In this document: piece after piece, positions 33,513-45,006 of the stretch
Layout of the letters: each line of letters starts with the position of its first letter
Position numbering within the stretch: position 1 is the first letter of the stretch
Source: Monoplex corrugatus
Lineage: Eukaryota; Mollusca; Gastropoda; Littorinimorpha; Ranellidae
Length of the DNA: 64,000 nucleotides
NCBI GenBank assembly: GCA_030674185.1
Contig: JAPXFY010000015.1
Location: 27,645,685 to 27,709,684 of the forward strand
Direction of reading: 5' to 3'
Notes under the pieces: generated by a model
Seen by the model: the letters and a program-made list of their open reading frames with translations, nothing else
What the model was told of the DNA's origin: nothing
Databases searched by the model: none
Made by a program: the position numbers and the translations under genes

Positions 33513-36500
33513 GTCAATCAGACAAACATAAGCAAAAAACTTTTTTTTACAGTTTTATTCATAACAAAGCTGATACATTTAGCAATAGAAGACTGCAGAC
33601 AGCACGAACACCAACGGAACACGGAGTATTTGCTACTGTATGACAAAGAGAGAAAAGATGAATGAAGGAAGGAAGAAGCAAGCAGTGAAGACGAGTAAGC
33701 GAGGAGAGCAGGGCGCTACTAGCTACATGTAGACTGAGTGGACAGCACGATCATCATCCCAGTGTTACAACACCACCAGCAAAATGGACACAGCAACGTT
33801 CACTACACCTATGGAACACAGTATACATCTGTATACAGTCAGTATAGACCCGGGTCCACGCCAGTGCAGAAATAATACAATTCTATACACTGGTTGGTAG
33901 GGCATGAAGAAGCGTCATGTTGAGAGGACCCTTTGGTTTTTTCTGTATCACAATCAGTTCGAACATCCAAGTCACAACACGACCAGACAAGATGGACACA
34001 TCACCAAGACACTGACATCATTATCACCTCAGTCATCATCAATATCGGGGAGAAATAATGGAGTCATTGTAAAGCACCCAACAAAGTTTCAATATACGTA
34101 GCACTGTTTCTGTCGTTAAGAATATAGACTACATGAGCTTTGATACAGAGTGAAAATGACTGTTGTAGTTCAGGTCTCCTGTTCAGAATGAAAATGTATC
34201 TAACATTTCGGGCCACCCCTTCATGTTGTTGTACTCTGCCCATATAAAAAACGTTAAAAAAAGAAAGAAATTAAAAAAAAGAAAAACAGAGAAACAATAC
34301 CATCATGGCACTGGAACTGTCTTCAGAGAGTCCCCGCCATGTCAGTCTGTTCCCCTTAGCATTGAGAGTGAAAAAAAAGTGGACACGTCAACAAAAAACA
34401 ACATGGCACTGGAAACACCAGACGAAAGGCAGACAAACAAATCGTTATGTTTGCAGTTTTTGCTCCGATAGTCCATCTACTGATATTCAAGTGAAACAGC
34501 ACCAGAAGCCGTTCGGCATAGACACTCAGAGAATTGCATATCTGGGAAAAAATGTCATTTTTCCATCAATGCTGCCTTTACAAAGAAGCAGTATACCAAA
34601 AGTGTAAACAAGTACTGTTGTAACAAAGCATGTTCAACTCCAAAAAATCTTACAAGACTTTCTCTTTTGTTGTCTTTCCGATAAATGATGACAGCTTTTC
34701 GAGCTGATTATTAACTGAAATATAATTATCAGGCACATAGATCGTGTGCAGAGTGGCAACTATCTCCTTAGCTTCTGCTACACTCGGGCAGGATCCTCCA
34801 TGTCCCACAGCAACAGCTGTACAAGTCCCATGGTGATGGTGAGCTGTACGCAAGCCTACAGCTAGGCCAGACTGCTGGCAGTCATTTGAATTTTCACGGT
34901 ATAAAATTGTTGGTGATGAAACCGAACTACGATGTGAGTTTGCCGCTACCCAGCGAAAGGACTCTGCCAACTTTCTAGCTTCGAGTGACTCACACTGTTT
35001 GATTGATTAAATGGAAAGCCATTCATTTGAAAAAAAAAAAAGACCTGGAAGGATATCACAAGATGGTATTAATGTTTCCCCTTCATTTTCAATACACGTT
35101 TACAAAAGAAAAAAAAGCAGCAGCACAAGGTTATTAGACAGTTTGCTGTGCTCATCCAGCCTGCTGGCCAGGCCAACAACAAAGTCATGGAGATGCCAGA
35201 TGTTACTGATCTTCATTCAGGATGATGCCATCCATGTCCTAGGCCAGACTGATGTGTCATCTACCATGTCCCCGTGTAGCTGCTAGCTGTGGAAATATGG
35301 ACCTCCCTCCCAGACAAGGCAAAGATTGTGTATTTGTGTAGCCACGTAAACAAGGTTCAGTAGAATCCCACAGTACACTACGAGTACACCTTGCATGCCA
35401 CTAATACGTGTATGTGTGATTTAAGATTTTATTTTCATTCCAGATAAACATCATTCTTGTGTGTACATTTACTTCGATGTTTCTTCGATTCTGTAGCGTC
35501 CTTAAATGTTTCTTCTATCCTTTACTTTCGTCTTACAATTGTCTTGAACGTTGAGACCTTTTCCCTCTCTCATCATCTCTCTCTCTTCCTGCTTTGATAG
35601 TCAGAGTCTGTGGTAATTTCAAACAAGGGGTGGCCACATTACTGTGTTTTTTTGGGTTCCTTTTTACATGCATGCTATATACATGCTTCATTCAAAGACT
35701 CATATTCATGAGTTGCAGTGGTATTCAATAGTCGTACATTTGTGATAAATGTTGTCATTTGAGATCAATTCATCTTATATTGATACAGCGGAACACATAA
35801 CGTTTTGTTGGCATTTAACCGGTACATGAAAAAGTCCAGCTTAATATTTCCATATATTTAAAATTGAATTCTACAAAAATAAAAATACGTATTTAAAATA
35901 TTCAACTATGTTGATACAAATTAATTTACACCTAACCGTTCTGTCGTGACTACAAGGTCAATCATAGCTGAGACCTTAACATTAGGAAAAAAGAAAGCAA
36001 TATTTGAGTGGAAAATATAACCACGAAGCTCAAAATTGTTGAAACAACAGTTTCGTTGAAGTAAAACAAACCACGGTGGTTTCTTCCTTGTATACATTCA
36101 TGTCATCCTGTTATACAACTGTAGTAGAATACAACGTGTGATCGAACTGGTTTTATAAATATTCTTAATCTCTCACTATTGAGAGCTAACAACGATCTTT
36201 ACTAAATATCTCTGCAGTTTAAGACACAACCACAACATATATTGTAACAATATGAGCAAAATACAACTTCTTCTATGTTATAAAACGACGAAAAAAAGCT
36301 GTCCTTTTTATTGATCTGCGTGGTTTTGATCAAGATGATCAAAATACAAACATAAGTAAACAGAAAGCTGGATCAGCTGATGGAGGCTGTGGCTACCACA
36401 CGTTGAACGACTGGTTCCGTTGAACATCACACACAAAAGAAAAAAACAAAACAAAACCGTAAGCGTTGGGATGGAGGTGGCCAAGCATCCCGACACAGTC

Positions 36501-36529
36501 TAACCTCATACCTGCTACGTTATGAACAA
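33513..36529. other. Mostly unique AT-rich region
   Basis: No recognisable transposon or RNA gene. One protein-like frame on the minus strand is listed separately (34650-34996). Poly(A)-type runs occur near 34255-34285 and 35028-35041. Confidence 0.4.
34650..34996 (-). other. Open frame with possible splice acceptor
   Basis: On the minus strand a frame of about 115 codons is open from CAATCAAACAG (an acceptor-like AG at about 34997) to a stop at 34650. The product has balanced composition and runs such as AVAVGHGGSCPSVAEAKEIV and LEKLSSFIGKTTKEKVL. It has no ATG at its start, so it would have to be a terminal exon or a pseudogene. The upstream tract is a poor polypyrimidine tract. I recognise no domain, and chance remains the likelier explanation. 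Confidence 0.2.
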
Positions 36530-37470
36530 CCTACCCACCATCGCCATCATCTGCCTCACTCTCCCGGCCCTGTTACCATCTACCTCACTCCCTGGCGGTG
36601 TCCTCCCTCATCTACATCAGGCCCACGACCTTCCAACAGTTCACGTCATTCACTGAGCATCACCTTTACAAACGTAATCTCATGGCCTAGCTACCATGTC
36701 ATCCCTGCAGCCTACCCGTCATCTACGTCATTTCTGTAGCCTTTCATCGTCCACGTCATTTTCTTGACTTAACACTATGACGTCATTTCTATGGCCCACC
36801 ATTATCTACACCATCCTCAGATCAACCCAACATTTACGTTATTCACTAACCTTGCCAGTTACGTCATTCCCATTGCATACTACATGACATCATCATCTAC
36901 ATAATCCCTAGGATGTAACCGTCACCTACGTCATTTCCTAATTTGTAACATACGTTATTCACTTGGTCTGTCCTGCTTCAGCCGTCATTCCCTGACCTAC
37001 TCATTTACGTCATTCTGTGGGCCCAGTCATCAGCTGTCATTCCCTGACCTACTCATTTACGTCATTCTGTGGGCCCAGCATCAGCCGTCATTCATCCCTG
37101 ACCTACTCATTTACGTCATTCTGTGGGCCCAGTCATCAGCTGTCATTCCCTGACCTACTCATTTACGTCATTCTGTGGGCCCAGTCATCAGCCGTCATTC
37201 CCTGGCCTACTCATTTACGTCATTCTGTGGGCCCAGTCATCAGCCGTCATTCCCTGGCCTACTCATTTACGTCATTCTGTGGGCCCAGTCATCAGCTATC
37301 ATTCTCAGTACCTCCCCATCAGAAAGTGAGCACGCTACTACATTACCCCTTAAGCTTAACCATCATCAACTTTATTCCCAAGGCTTGTCCGTCGTCATCT
37401 AACGTCACTTTCAAAGGCCATCATTTAACTGTAAACTCAATGATCTACTCATTATTACGACATTGGCAGG
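36530..37470. repeat. Degenerate array rich in ACGTCA motifs
   Basis: Loosely repeated phrases of the type CAT(C)TACGTCATTCCTGTGGCC recur every 25-55 bp on both sides of the homogeneous block at 36980-37293. I count about a dozen ACGTCA motifs. Divergence increases away from the block, as expected for an old tandem array re-homogenised at its centre. Confidence 0.65.
36980..37293. repeat. 52-bp minisatellite, six copies
   Basis: Copies start at 36980, 37032, 37083, 37138, 37190 and 37242. The unit contains CCTGACCTACTCATTTACGT and CATTCTGTGGGCCCAGTCAT. Copy 2 lacks one base and copy 3 has three extra, while the others are exactly 52 bp. Confidence 0.95.
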
Positions 37471-38124
37471 ACCCACATCATGCCCTACTCACACATCGGC
37501 CACTGGAAAAACCATCAGACCCGTCTGCTTCATTGACACCATTACAAACAGATCCACGAGATCGTTAGCAGAAGTGATATAAAACAAAAACAAAAAAACA
37601 AAAAAAAAACATTTGAAACAAGACATACATCTGAAGAGCCCATAAGCCAGAATGGTGCCAATGACGAAGCGTGCCTAAATGGCTTTGCCTCCATCCTCCC
37701 AACTAAGCTTTAGTTAACAAAGAGCTGACACATCACGAAACTGACCGCTGTGGTCAGAGGCAAGAAACGGAGCACGACATTAGTGAATCTTCTGTTATGT
37801 ACACGATGTGATATGAACAACCAGTAAAGTGCTAAAAACACAACACGCACACAAACATCACTTGGAAAATTACAAACAAATAAACAAAAACCAACATGAT
37901 TTCGGCACTCAATAAACGTCAGAAGTAACAAACTGTCTAGAACATAGGAATAAACAGTGTTCTCTGCTGATTTACTACTTGTCACACAAAGTCATTTCTG
38001 ACAACCGCATATAATAAATTCCAGTTCAGTTTGACGTGGGTTACATACATGCACACACCGAGTTTATGGTGTGTTCATAAATGTTTGTATGGAGGGAAAG
38101 AAAGAAGAATAAGGAGGGAGTAGG
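37471..38124. other. Region without a supported gene
   Basis: AT-rich with A-rich patches near 37580-37610. No supported gene or element. Confidence 0.4.
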
Positions 38125-38142
38125 GGGAGAGAGAGGAGGATC

Positions 38143-38191
<49 letters not shown>
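38125..38191. repeat. (GA)n microsatellite
   Basis: GGGAGAGAGAGG followed by a pure GA run. Confidence 0.95.
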
Positions 38192-38193
<2 letters not shown>

Positions 38194-38390
38194 TTTACTT
38201 TCTCGAGAAAGTCCCATGCGTCTCAAATGCCACTTGATGGGAAAAGATCCAAAATAAGCATGGCATAAGCCATAAGCCCGCGCAAAGCACTGCACTACAC
38301 GCAGACAAGGTCTTGAGATTTCACCAAGCGTATGACTTTTATGTACGTCTATCTTTGTATCAGACTGTCACTGAAACAATTTCAAAACTG

Positions 38391-38462
38391 GAGCTTACCT
38401 GGACTGGGACCTGAAGCCATCCGATCCGTAGACAGACGCCTTATCCATTGCGTCACAAACCC
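38391..38462 (-). pseudogene. tRNA-Arg-like pseudogene or SINE head
   Basis: The minus strand reads GTGACGCAATGGATAAGGCG, a good tRNA-Arg A box and D arm, followed by TCTGTCTACGGATCGGA. That can form an anticodon arm with one mismatch and the loop CTACGGA (anticodon ACG, Arg). The T arm is damaged (AGGTCCCAGTCCAGG) and the acceptor ends pair poorly, so it is not a functional tRNA. It may be the head of a tRNA-derived SINE whose body runs to the (GA)n tract at 38125-38191. Confidence 0.5.
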
Positions 38463-38544
38463 GTTTGAAAATGTGTGGCACCTCAACCCATGACCGCTGC
38501 ATTATCAGCATGGCGCTTAATTAACAACTGATCTAACGGTGAGC

Positions 38545-38557
38545 GAGAGAGAGACAG

Positions 38558-38610
<53 letters not shown>

Positions 38611-38671
38611 AAGAAAGAAAGAGAGAGAGAGACAGAGAGAGAGAGAGAAAGAAAGAGAGAGAGAGAGAGAG
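38545..38671. repeat. (GA)n / (GAAA)n microsatellite
   Basis: GA runs alternating with GAAA-GAAA segments. Confidence 0.95.
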
Positions 38672-39387
38672 ATGTCTCACAGGATAGTCATGTTCAACCA
38701 AAACAGTCCCCTCGTCTTCCCAGGCTAACCCACAGGTCAACCGGCTGCCAGGTAGATGAAAGATAGAAGAGAAGCTGAAGTACCCATCACCTCCAACACA
38801 AAAACACAGGTGTGTGGAATCCTCTATTAAAAAAAAAACAACAAAAACAGAGTGTGCAGCAGCGTCATGTGAACGGTCACTGGTGTGCCCACTACTCTTG
38901 GCTCGCTTCCACACCGCAACCAGTGGTTACCACGGTGGGTTCACTTGTCCTTCTTTTCAAACCAACCGCGTTCCCAAAGCAAGGAAGACAGGAAGGAAGG
39001 AAGGAAGGAAGAAACAAGAGACTGATTTACTCACTGACTGACCGGCTGAATGACGCTAGTAACAACTACAGTTCAGTTTTTGCACAAGTTCAGGAGCTCT
39101 TGTTTGACGTCTATGGCGTCCTGTATATTCTGCCCTATGTCCCTACCATTAGCAGTAACTTCCCCTGTCTGTGTTCCTTATTTCGTTCGTTTATTTCTTT
39201 TAACAAATTCACAAATGTACTTTTAGACGAAAAAATGTATTAAAATGAATGGACAAATAAATAAACAAATAAGATAAGATAAAGAGGTGTCTGTGGGGTG
39301 GATGGATCTAGGAAATCATAAAGGCATTGAACAAGGAAGAGAAAAACATTCACAACTTAAGAACAATCAGGCTTTATCAGTTTGTAC

Positions 39388-39389
<2 letters not shown>
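38672..39389. other. Region without a supported gene
   Basis: It contains a short (GGAA)n tract at about 38991-39010. The 143-codon frame 38812-39243 has no recognisable feature. Confidence 0.4.

Positions 39390-39472
<83 letters not shown>
39390..39472. repeat. (GT)n microsatellite
   Basis: Pure GT run of about 41 units. Confidence 0.97.
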
Positions 39473-39474
<2 letters not shown>

Positions 39475-41820
39475 CTACGAGCATGTAAGTGCCTGTGCTG
39501 GCGTGTGACAAGTCATCTGTTATTTATCTAATAGGGTAGAAAGGGGAGAAGAAGATAACCTCATCGAATTAAAAATGTTGTAACAGTCAAGGAGTAATGA
39601 GAAAGCTAAGGAGCAAACAAACAGGGGTAGGTGGGAGTTACAGGTATAAAACAATCAGGCTTCATCAAAGAAAACGACCTACGGGACTGTGCAGTAAATG
39701 CCTAGCAATATGTAAATACAGAGTGAAGTCAGTATGTGTCTGTTTTAAATTTGTAAATGATGCAGGGAAATAAGGTCGCATTTGCTGACAACACAAAAGG
39801 CGATTAACTGTTATAAAGTCACTACAGATACATTTGATGGTTTTGCTGAATTTAATTCGGAGTTGAGAGATAATTTGTAAGCTCATGTTATTTCCTGTCT
39901 TGTAAAACCCTTGTAGTTTACGATGAAAGGGCCAAAGTTACATTGCCATTTTACTTTGTTTTCTAATATAGCGTTCATTTCATGTTCATTTCAGTTTTGT
40001 ACTGCCAGCCCTATTCATTACTGCACCTTTGGCTATTCTGTCGACCAGATCGTTATATATGATACCACAGTGTGATGGGATCCATCAAAAAGTGACATGG
40101 GTTTTATCTGTTAGTTAACAATAAATTAAAATTTTAATCTCAAATATTAACGCACTGGTTTCTTTTTACTCGCAATATATTAGGGATTGTAATGCAGATT
40201 TCGAATCTACACATAATTAGATACTAGACAAAGCTATGTGTAGATCTACTATATATTTCAGTGCCATTAGGATGGTAACAATCTCAAAAGTGAAGACTGA
40301 AAGTCCCTGTCCTAAAGAGAAAGCCTTTTCTACTTCAACGTTTGGAATTACAAAGCCTTACAAAAATAATAATGATGTCACTCTCTCTGCGTTGCTCTAT
40401 GATGTATGCTTATTATCCATTACTTTATGAAATTTGTGTTAAACTGTGTGTAGTCAGTCATTTTGATTACATGCTGTGTCCCCAATAGGCAAGGGTTAGA
40501 TGGTTAAAAAAAACAGCATGTTTGTTGCTAGACTGTCAGTATCGGGAAGAACAGGCTACCATATCTTACCTAGTGTCTCTCTTACCGTCAGTCCATGCGC
40601 AGTTTTGTCTGCTCAAATTACGTACACGTGCTTTTTTTTGTCTTTTTTTTTTTTCGTTGATGTTTTGTTTTGTTGCACCTTGTTCTACATTGTTTCTGTG
40701 TCACTATCCCCATGCCACTCGTGTCTGACTTCCAACATGGCGTTAAACCAAACCCATGTGAAACAGGGCCACAACATTCACGTTTTTCACAATACTGTGA
40801 TGGTAAGAATGGCCATAATTGTAATGACTGATGGCGTTCTATTTTGGATTGAGACTAAATGACAGGACAGACCACTTTATCTCATATTGTATTCTGGAGT
40901 CAACCAGGCCCTAGAGATATAGACATCTGCCGTGGATGAGACTCCACTGTTTTGTTCCCTGTCTTGCCAATGAGCCTATAGCACGGCCAACTTTGGCCAG
41001 GATCCCGTCAGGGTGGAAAACTCTCACAAGTGGGTAGACGTTCTTTCTGGTTAACTGATACACACATTCTGTTATGGCTTCACTTTTTTTTTTTTTTTTG
41101 CCTTCATAATTTCAAAGTCCAACAAGAGAAAATTAATCTCTGACAGTGAAAACATCGTATAAGACAAAGCATTTTATGTGTTAAAACCAATTAGTTGATG
41201 TTATGAATTATTTCGTAGTTTATATGAAGTGTTAATGTTCTTTTTATTCATTTAAAAATATAATATGCGACCAACGTCCCTTCTCATAACATTTTTTTCG
41301 GTATTTGTGTTGACAGTTCTATGAGTCAGAAAAACTTAAATCATAGAACAGCGATTGGCAGTTCAACACACACCACATACACACACACACACACAACTTT
41401 AACCCACCACCCCTACTATTACTATTCAGAACTCACAATTCATAAATGTAATAACCATGTCACTTGCCTTTCCATTTCAGAAAAAAATGGAGTATCCTCC
41501 GTAAACACACAACAGTTACATACTACAACAAGTATACAAAAAACGACTCAGACTGTCAACACTGTCGTTTTGTTCAATTCCGTTCTCCTGTTGGTTTAAG
41601 ACAAGGCGAAGGCGAGTGACGGGCACGATGACTGTTGGTTTGAAAAAAGCTCTCGACAAACAGTGATCCCAGACCACGCGAAACGAGCCAACAGATCGGG
41701 CAGCACCAAACTGACGCCTATGTGGACATCACCAACACACGCTATTAATAGAATGAAGTCATCGACGTCAGCTGACATGTGAGCACCCACACAATGTCGC
41801 AAGAGATCTGTAGCCCAGAA
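39473..41820. other. Region without a supported gene
   Basis: AT-rich, with poly(T) runs near 40642-40654 and 41083-41099 and a short (CA)n at 41375-41394. The 120-codon frame 40500-40862 has hydrophobic stretches but overlaps another frame and shows no family resemblance. Confidence 0.4.
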
Positions 41821-41824
41821 ATAC

Positions 41825-41887
41825 TGACGTCACACCTTACGCTCACACACCCGCGCGCGCGTGCACACACACACACCATTGACGTCA
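41825..41887. promoter_or_regulatory. Two perfect CRE-type palindromes
   Basis: TGACGTCA occurs exactly at 41825-41832 and 41880-41887, and GACGTCAG lies nearby at 41764-41771. Between the two perfect sites is CGCGCGCGCGTGCACACACA, an alternating purine-pyrimidine tract. TGACGTCA is the consensus for CREB/ATF bZIP factors. No adjoining transcription start or gene is recognisable, so a regulatory role is only inferred. Confidence 0.4.
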
Positions 41888-42114
41888 CTCCGACAACTAC
41901 TGGCAGTTTCATGTCAAGTACGTGAGAAAATTCCAGGAACCATTAAACATGTCCCCCCCCCCCCCCTCCCAACCTTCAAGACACAACAATGACTGGTGAA
42001 AGACACAACGGAAACAGACAACCACCAAATGACGAGGTACCAGCACGAACCAATGGCAACAGAACAACGACAAACCAAGAAACAAGGGAGGTGCAAAACT
42101 TCAAACAATGGGAC

Positions 42115-42125
42115 AGAAGAGAGAG

Positions 42126-42178
<53 letters not shown>
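42115..42178. repeat. (GA)n microsatellite
   Basis: GA run interrupted by one ACGA. Confidence 0.95.
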
Positions 42179-42179
<1 letters not shown>

Positions 42180-42289
42180 GGGGGACAAGCCATAAAGTAC
42201 TGTCAAAAAAACACAACTCATACAGTATTCACAATCAATCCACAACCGCTAGAACAAATCGGTTCTGTACAAACGGCACGGACACGTGC

Positions 42290-42510
42290 AGTGGCAGTAG
42301 TAGTAGGACTAGTAATAGTAGTAGGAGTCGTCATAATAACAATAGTTGTAATAGTATTAGGCAGCACTAACAAAATTAGTAGTAAAAACGGTCAGAGCAA
42401 AAACGATATTAGCGGTTAAAAAGTATAAGTGGTAGTAGAAAACCCAGTAGTAGTAGCAGTACTAGAAGCTCGTTGTATATTAGTGGTAGCGGGAGCAGAA
42501 GTACTAGTAG
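42290..42510. repeat. Imperfect (GTA)n trinucleotide tract
   Basis: Many degenerate GTA, GTG and ATA triplets (GTAGTAGTAGGACTAGTAAT and similar), broken by unique bases. It is an old, decayed trinucleotide repeat. Confidence 0.7.
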
Positions 42511-42849
42511 TCGAACTCAGAAAGGTCAACATAGAGTCACAAAAACAGTAACAGTGGCGCGTTCGAACTCCTGTCGAAGTCGTTGTACGGGGGAAACGGT
42601 TGGTAGTTGCACAACACTCGTGTCCGGAGAGACGTCTGTGTCTGTCCAGCCTATAGCCACGATGGCGTCTCCATATTCCCCCCAGCTGTGTGTGTTTCTT
42701 GGCTGCACCGTTTTGCACTGGCTGCAGGACGTGAAACACTACAGAACAAGAAACACGACAGAACAAGAAACACGACAGAACAAACCGTTTTTAAGCGTCG
42801 TGACTGGTGACGACTGCATCGGTTGTGTTCTTCTCGTGGTGTTCAGGAA

Positions 42850-43135
42850 CAACTAGTGCATAAGCCAGTGGTGTTGCGTCGCCCAATGGTTACCTGGACA
42901 ACTTGGCTGCAGTGCCTGAACGCTCGGTAATGTACAAATCCCTTTCTTAGACCCAACAGAAAGCCACGGGTGAGAAATGTCACTGACTGAATGTCTCACA
43001 CCCTGACAGGAGAAGAGCAGCGAGGGAAAACTGAACAACTGGGTGGATGATAAATGTTTTGTGGAGGGGGAGTGAAGAGGATTGAACTCACACAATCACA
43101 GCATATCAGTGTGTCCCTGCCTGCCTGGGCTACGT
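42850..43135 (-). mobile_element. Possible tRNA-derived SINE
   Basis: The minus strand has an A-box-like GTAGCCCAGGCAGGC (about 43119-43133). About 35 bp further on is a B-box-like GAGTTCAATCC (43079-43089), the right order and roughly the right spacing for an RNA polymerase III promoter. I cannot match the downstream body to a known SINE, and no tail or target duplication is visible. Confidence 0.25.
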
Positions 43136-44968
43136 CTCACCATTTTGAGGGAGCTATTTATTTACCTGCTTTTACTTATTAAACATATAAATAAACTGTT
43201 CACTTACTTTTGTTGTTGTTTTTGAAAAGGCCACTCAGAGACTTCATTATCACCACCATTATCATCGGGCAATGTCTTGGTAAAGTTACGTGCTAAGTAT
43301 GAATAAGAAATAGAAAAACAATGTCCACATTGCATGTTTACGTATGACTCATTTCCAGATCCACAAGATAAAGCCGCAATTTAATGTAAAAACAGTGACA
43401 ATATCCACATACACAGTTTACGGTAATCTGAACAGCAACACATCCAACAGAACACGCAAAACATTATCATAGTAAAATGGACAATTCGCACAAGTAACCG
43501 TTACATGAGCAGATAGGATCACGTTTTTGTCTCTCTCAAACAGCAGTGTTTTAATAGTGAAAATCAAGACTTTTTTCAGACATTTGAGGTTATGTTGATT
43601 TGTCCATCGATGAAAAACGATGAACATGGCGGTCAAACATATTTCTATGTCAGCAGTGGTCTGCAAACTCCAAAGACGGTCAATTGAAAGGTACAGACAA
43701 ATATACACGTCTTCATCTACACAGCTCCCATGAGGACACGGGATAGGGTCTTTGTAGAATCAACCAAACTTGCCCAAGCATCTTTTTGCGTTTCTGCTAT
43801 TTGTTGGCAGAAGTTAGGTATTAGCAAGCATTCCATATAAAACAACACATACAGTTTTATAAACAACATGAATAACCTAACTTTGGTATTTTTCTCGTCG
43901 CTATGTACAGTTTGTGTATCAAAAAGATACATATATGAGTATTGCTGACGAGAAGTGTTTTCCTGTCACATAGCGTTAAGTCTCAAATGTGTAACTCCTT
44001 GACCTGTGGTGTCGTACGGCAGATTGAAATAAAGATCCTTGTTCTCCTTGGAATCAAAGATTTAAAAAAGTATGTTTCTTTATTGGATTCCCTTTTCCGT
44101 TCATACGCTTACTCCCTGCTTACTCTGGTCATTTTTCTGCAAATATTATTTCCATGTACCGGTCTATTTATCTCCTTCTTTCCTTAAAATGTCATCTTAT
44201 TGTACTGAAGGCAGAATCGGGGCGAATGTCTTAAAAAAAAAAAAAGCTTTTCAAGCGATTTTGCGGCATCGGGGAGACGAAACCCTCAAACAAACAAGCT
44301 GAAACCAATACGAAAACGGGCAGACAAAGAAAAACAAAGAGTAGTAGTACGTGGTATCACTCAGTTTACGTATAAAACTGTCATTTCCCTACTCTATGTT
44401 CTTTTGAGCTTTTTTAAAATTTTTTTTATCTCAGAATCACAAATATGGCACTAAAATTACGTAGCCAAGACTTTCTTCTCTTGTTTTTATATCACTTATT
44501 CCTGAATTCATTTTCCCCTTGGCAACAGGGACTAGGGATTGTAGAATGTATGTTCCATGTTTTTCTCGGAACTGCAAGAACTCTAAACATAATTATGTAA
44601 ATTCATTTATTGTATTCACATCTCCCATCCCTTGTCTTTTCTTGTATGTTTACCGCTATTTTGTGTACTGGTCCATCCACAAGCGTGTTTCTGATTCTCC
44701 TCCCTATGCTTCGGGACACGACATGTTAAATGAGAATACTGACATACTACACAGTCAAATATTTGTGCACTTTGTACCGCTCACAGACTGTTGTGGACAG
44801 ACGATAAAACTCAGCTCGCTTGAACGTTCAAATCAAATATGCAAGATACAGTTTTAAGTTACAATATAAGATCACCTTCAGTAATAAACAAAAGGAGTTC
44901 ACTAACCGTACAATGGAAGCATGTAGTTAAACTGAAAGAGTAAAAAGATGACAAACCAATTTTGATAC

Positions 44969-45006
44969 ACACATACACACACACACACGCGCGCGCGCGC
45001 GCGCGC
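44969..45006. repeat. (CA)n joined to (CG)n, Z-DNA-prone
   Basis: ACACACACACACAC is followed by an uninterrupted alternating CG run of about 20 bp, ending CGCGCTTGAC. Confidence 0.9.

Noticed and set aside
34305..34607. C2H2 zinc-finger-like segment (CSFCSDSPSTDIQVKQH) on the plus strand
   Set aside because: Only one Cys pair and one correctly placed His are present. The frame is A-rich and there is no neighbouring finger, so it is probably chance.
42473..42856. 127-codon plus-strand frame
   Set aside because: The first third is a decayed (GTA)n repeat and the rest has no domain. Overlapping frames on both strands are equally open.
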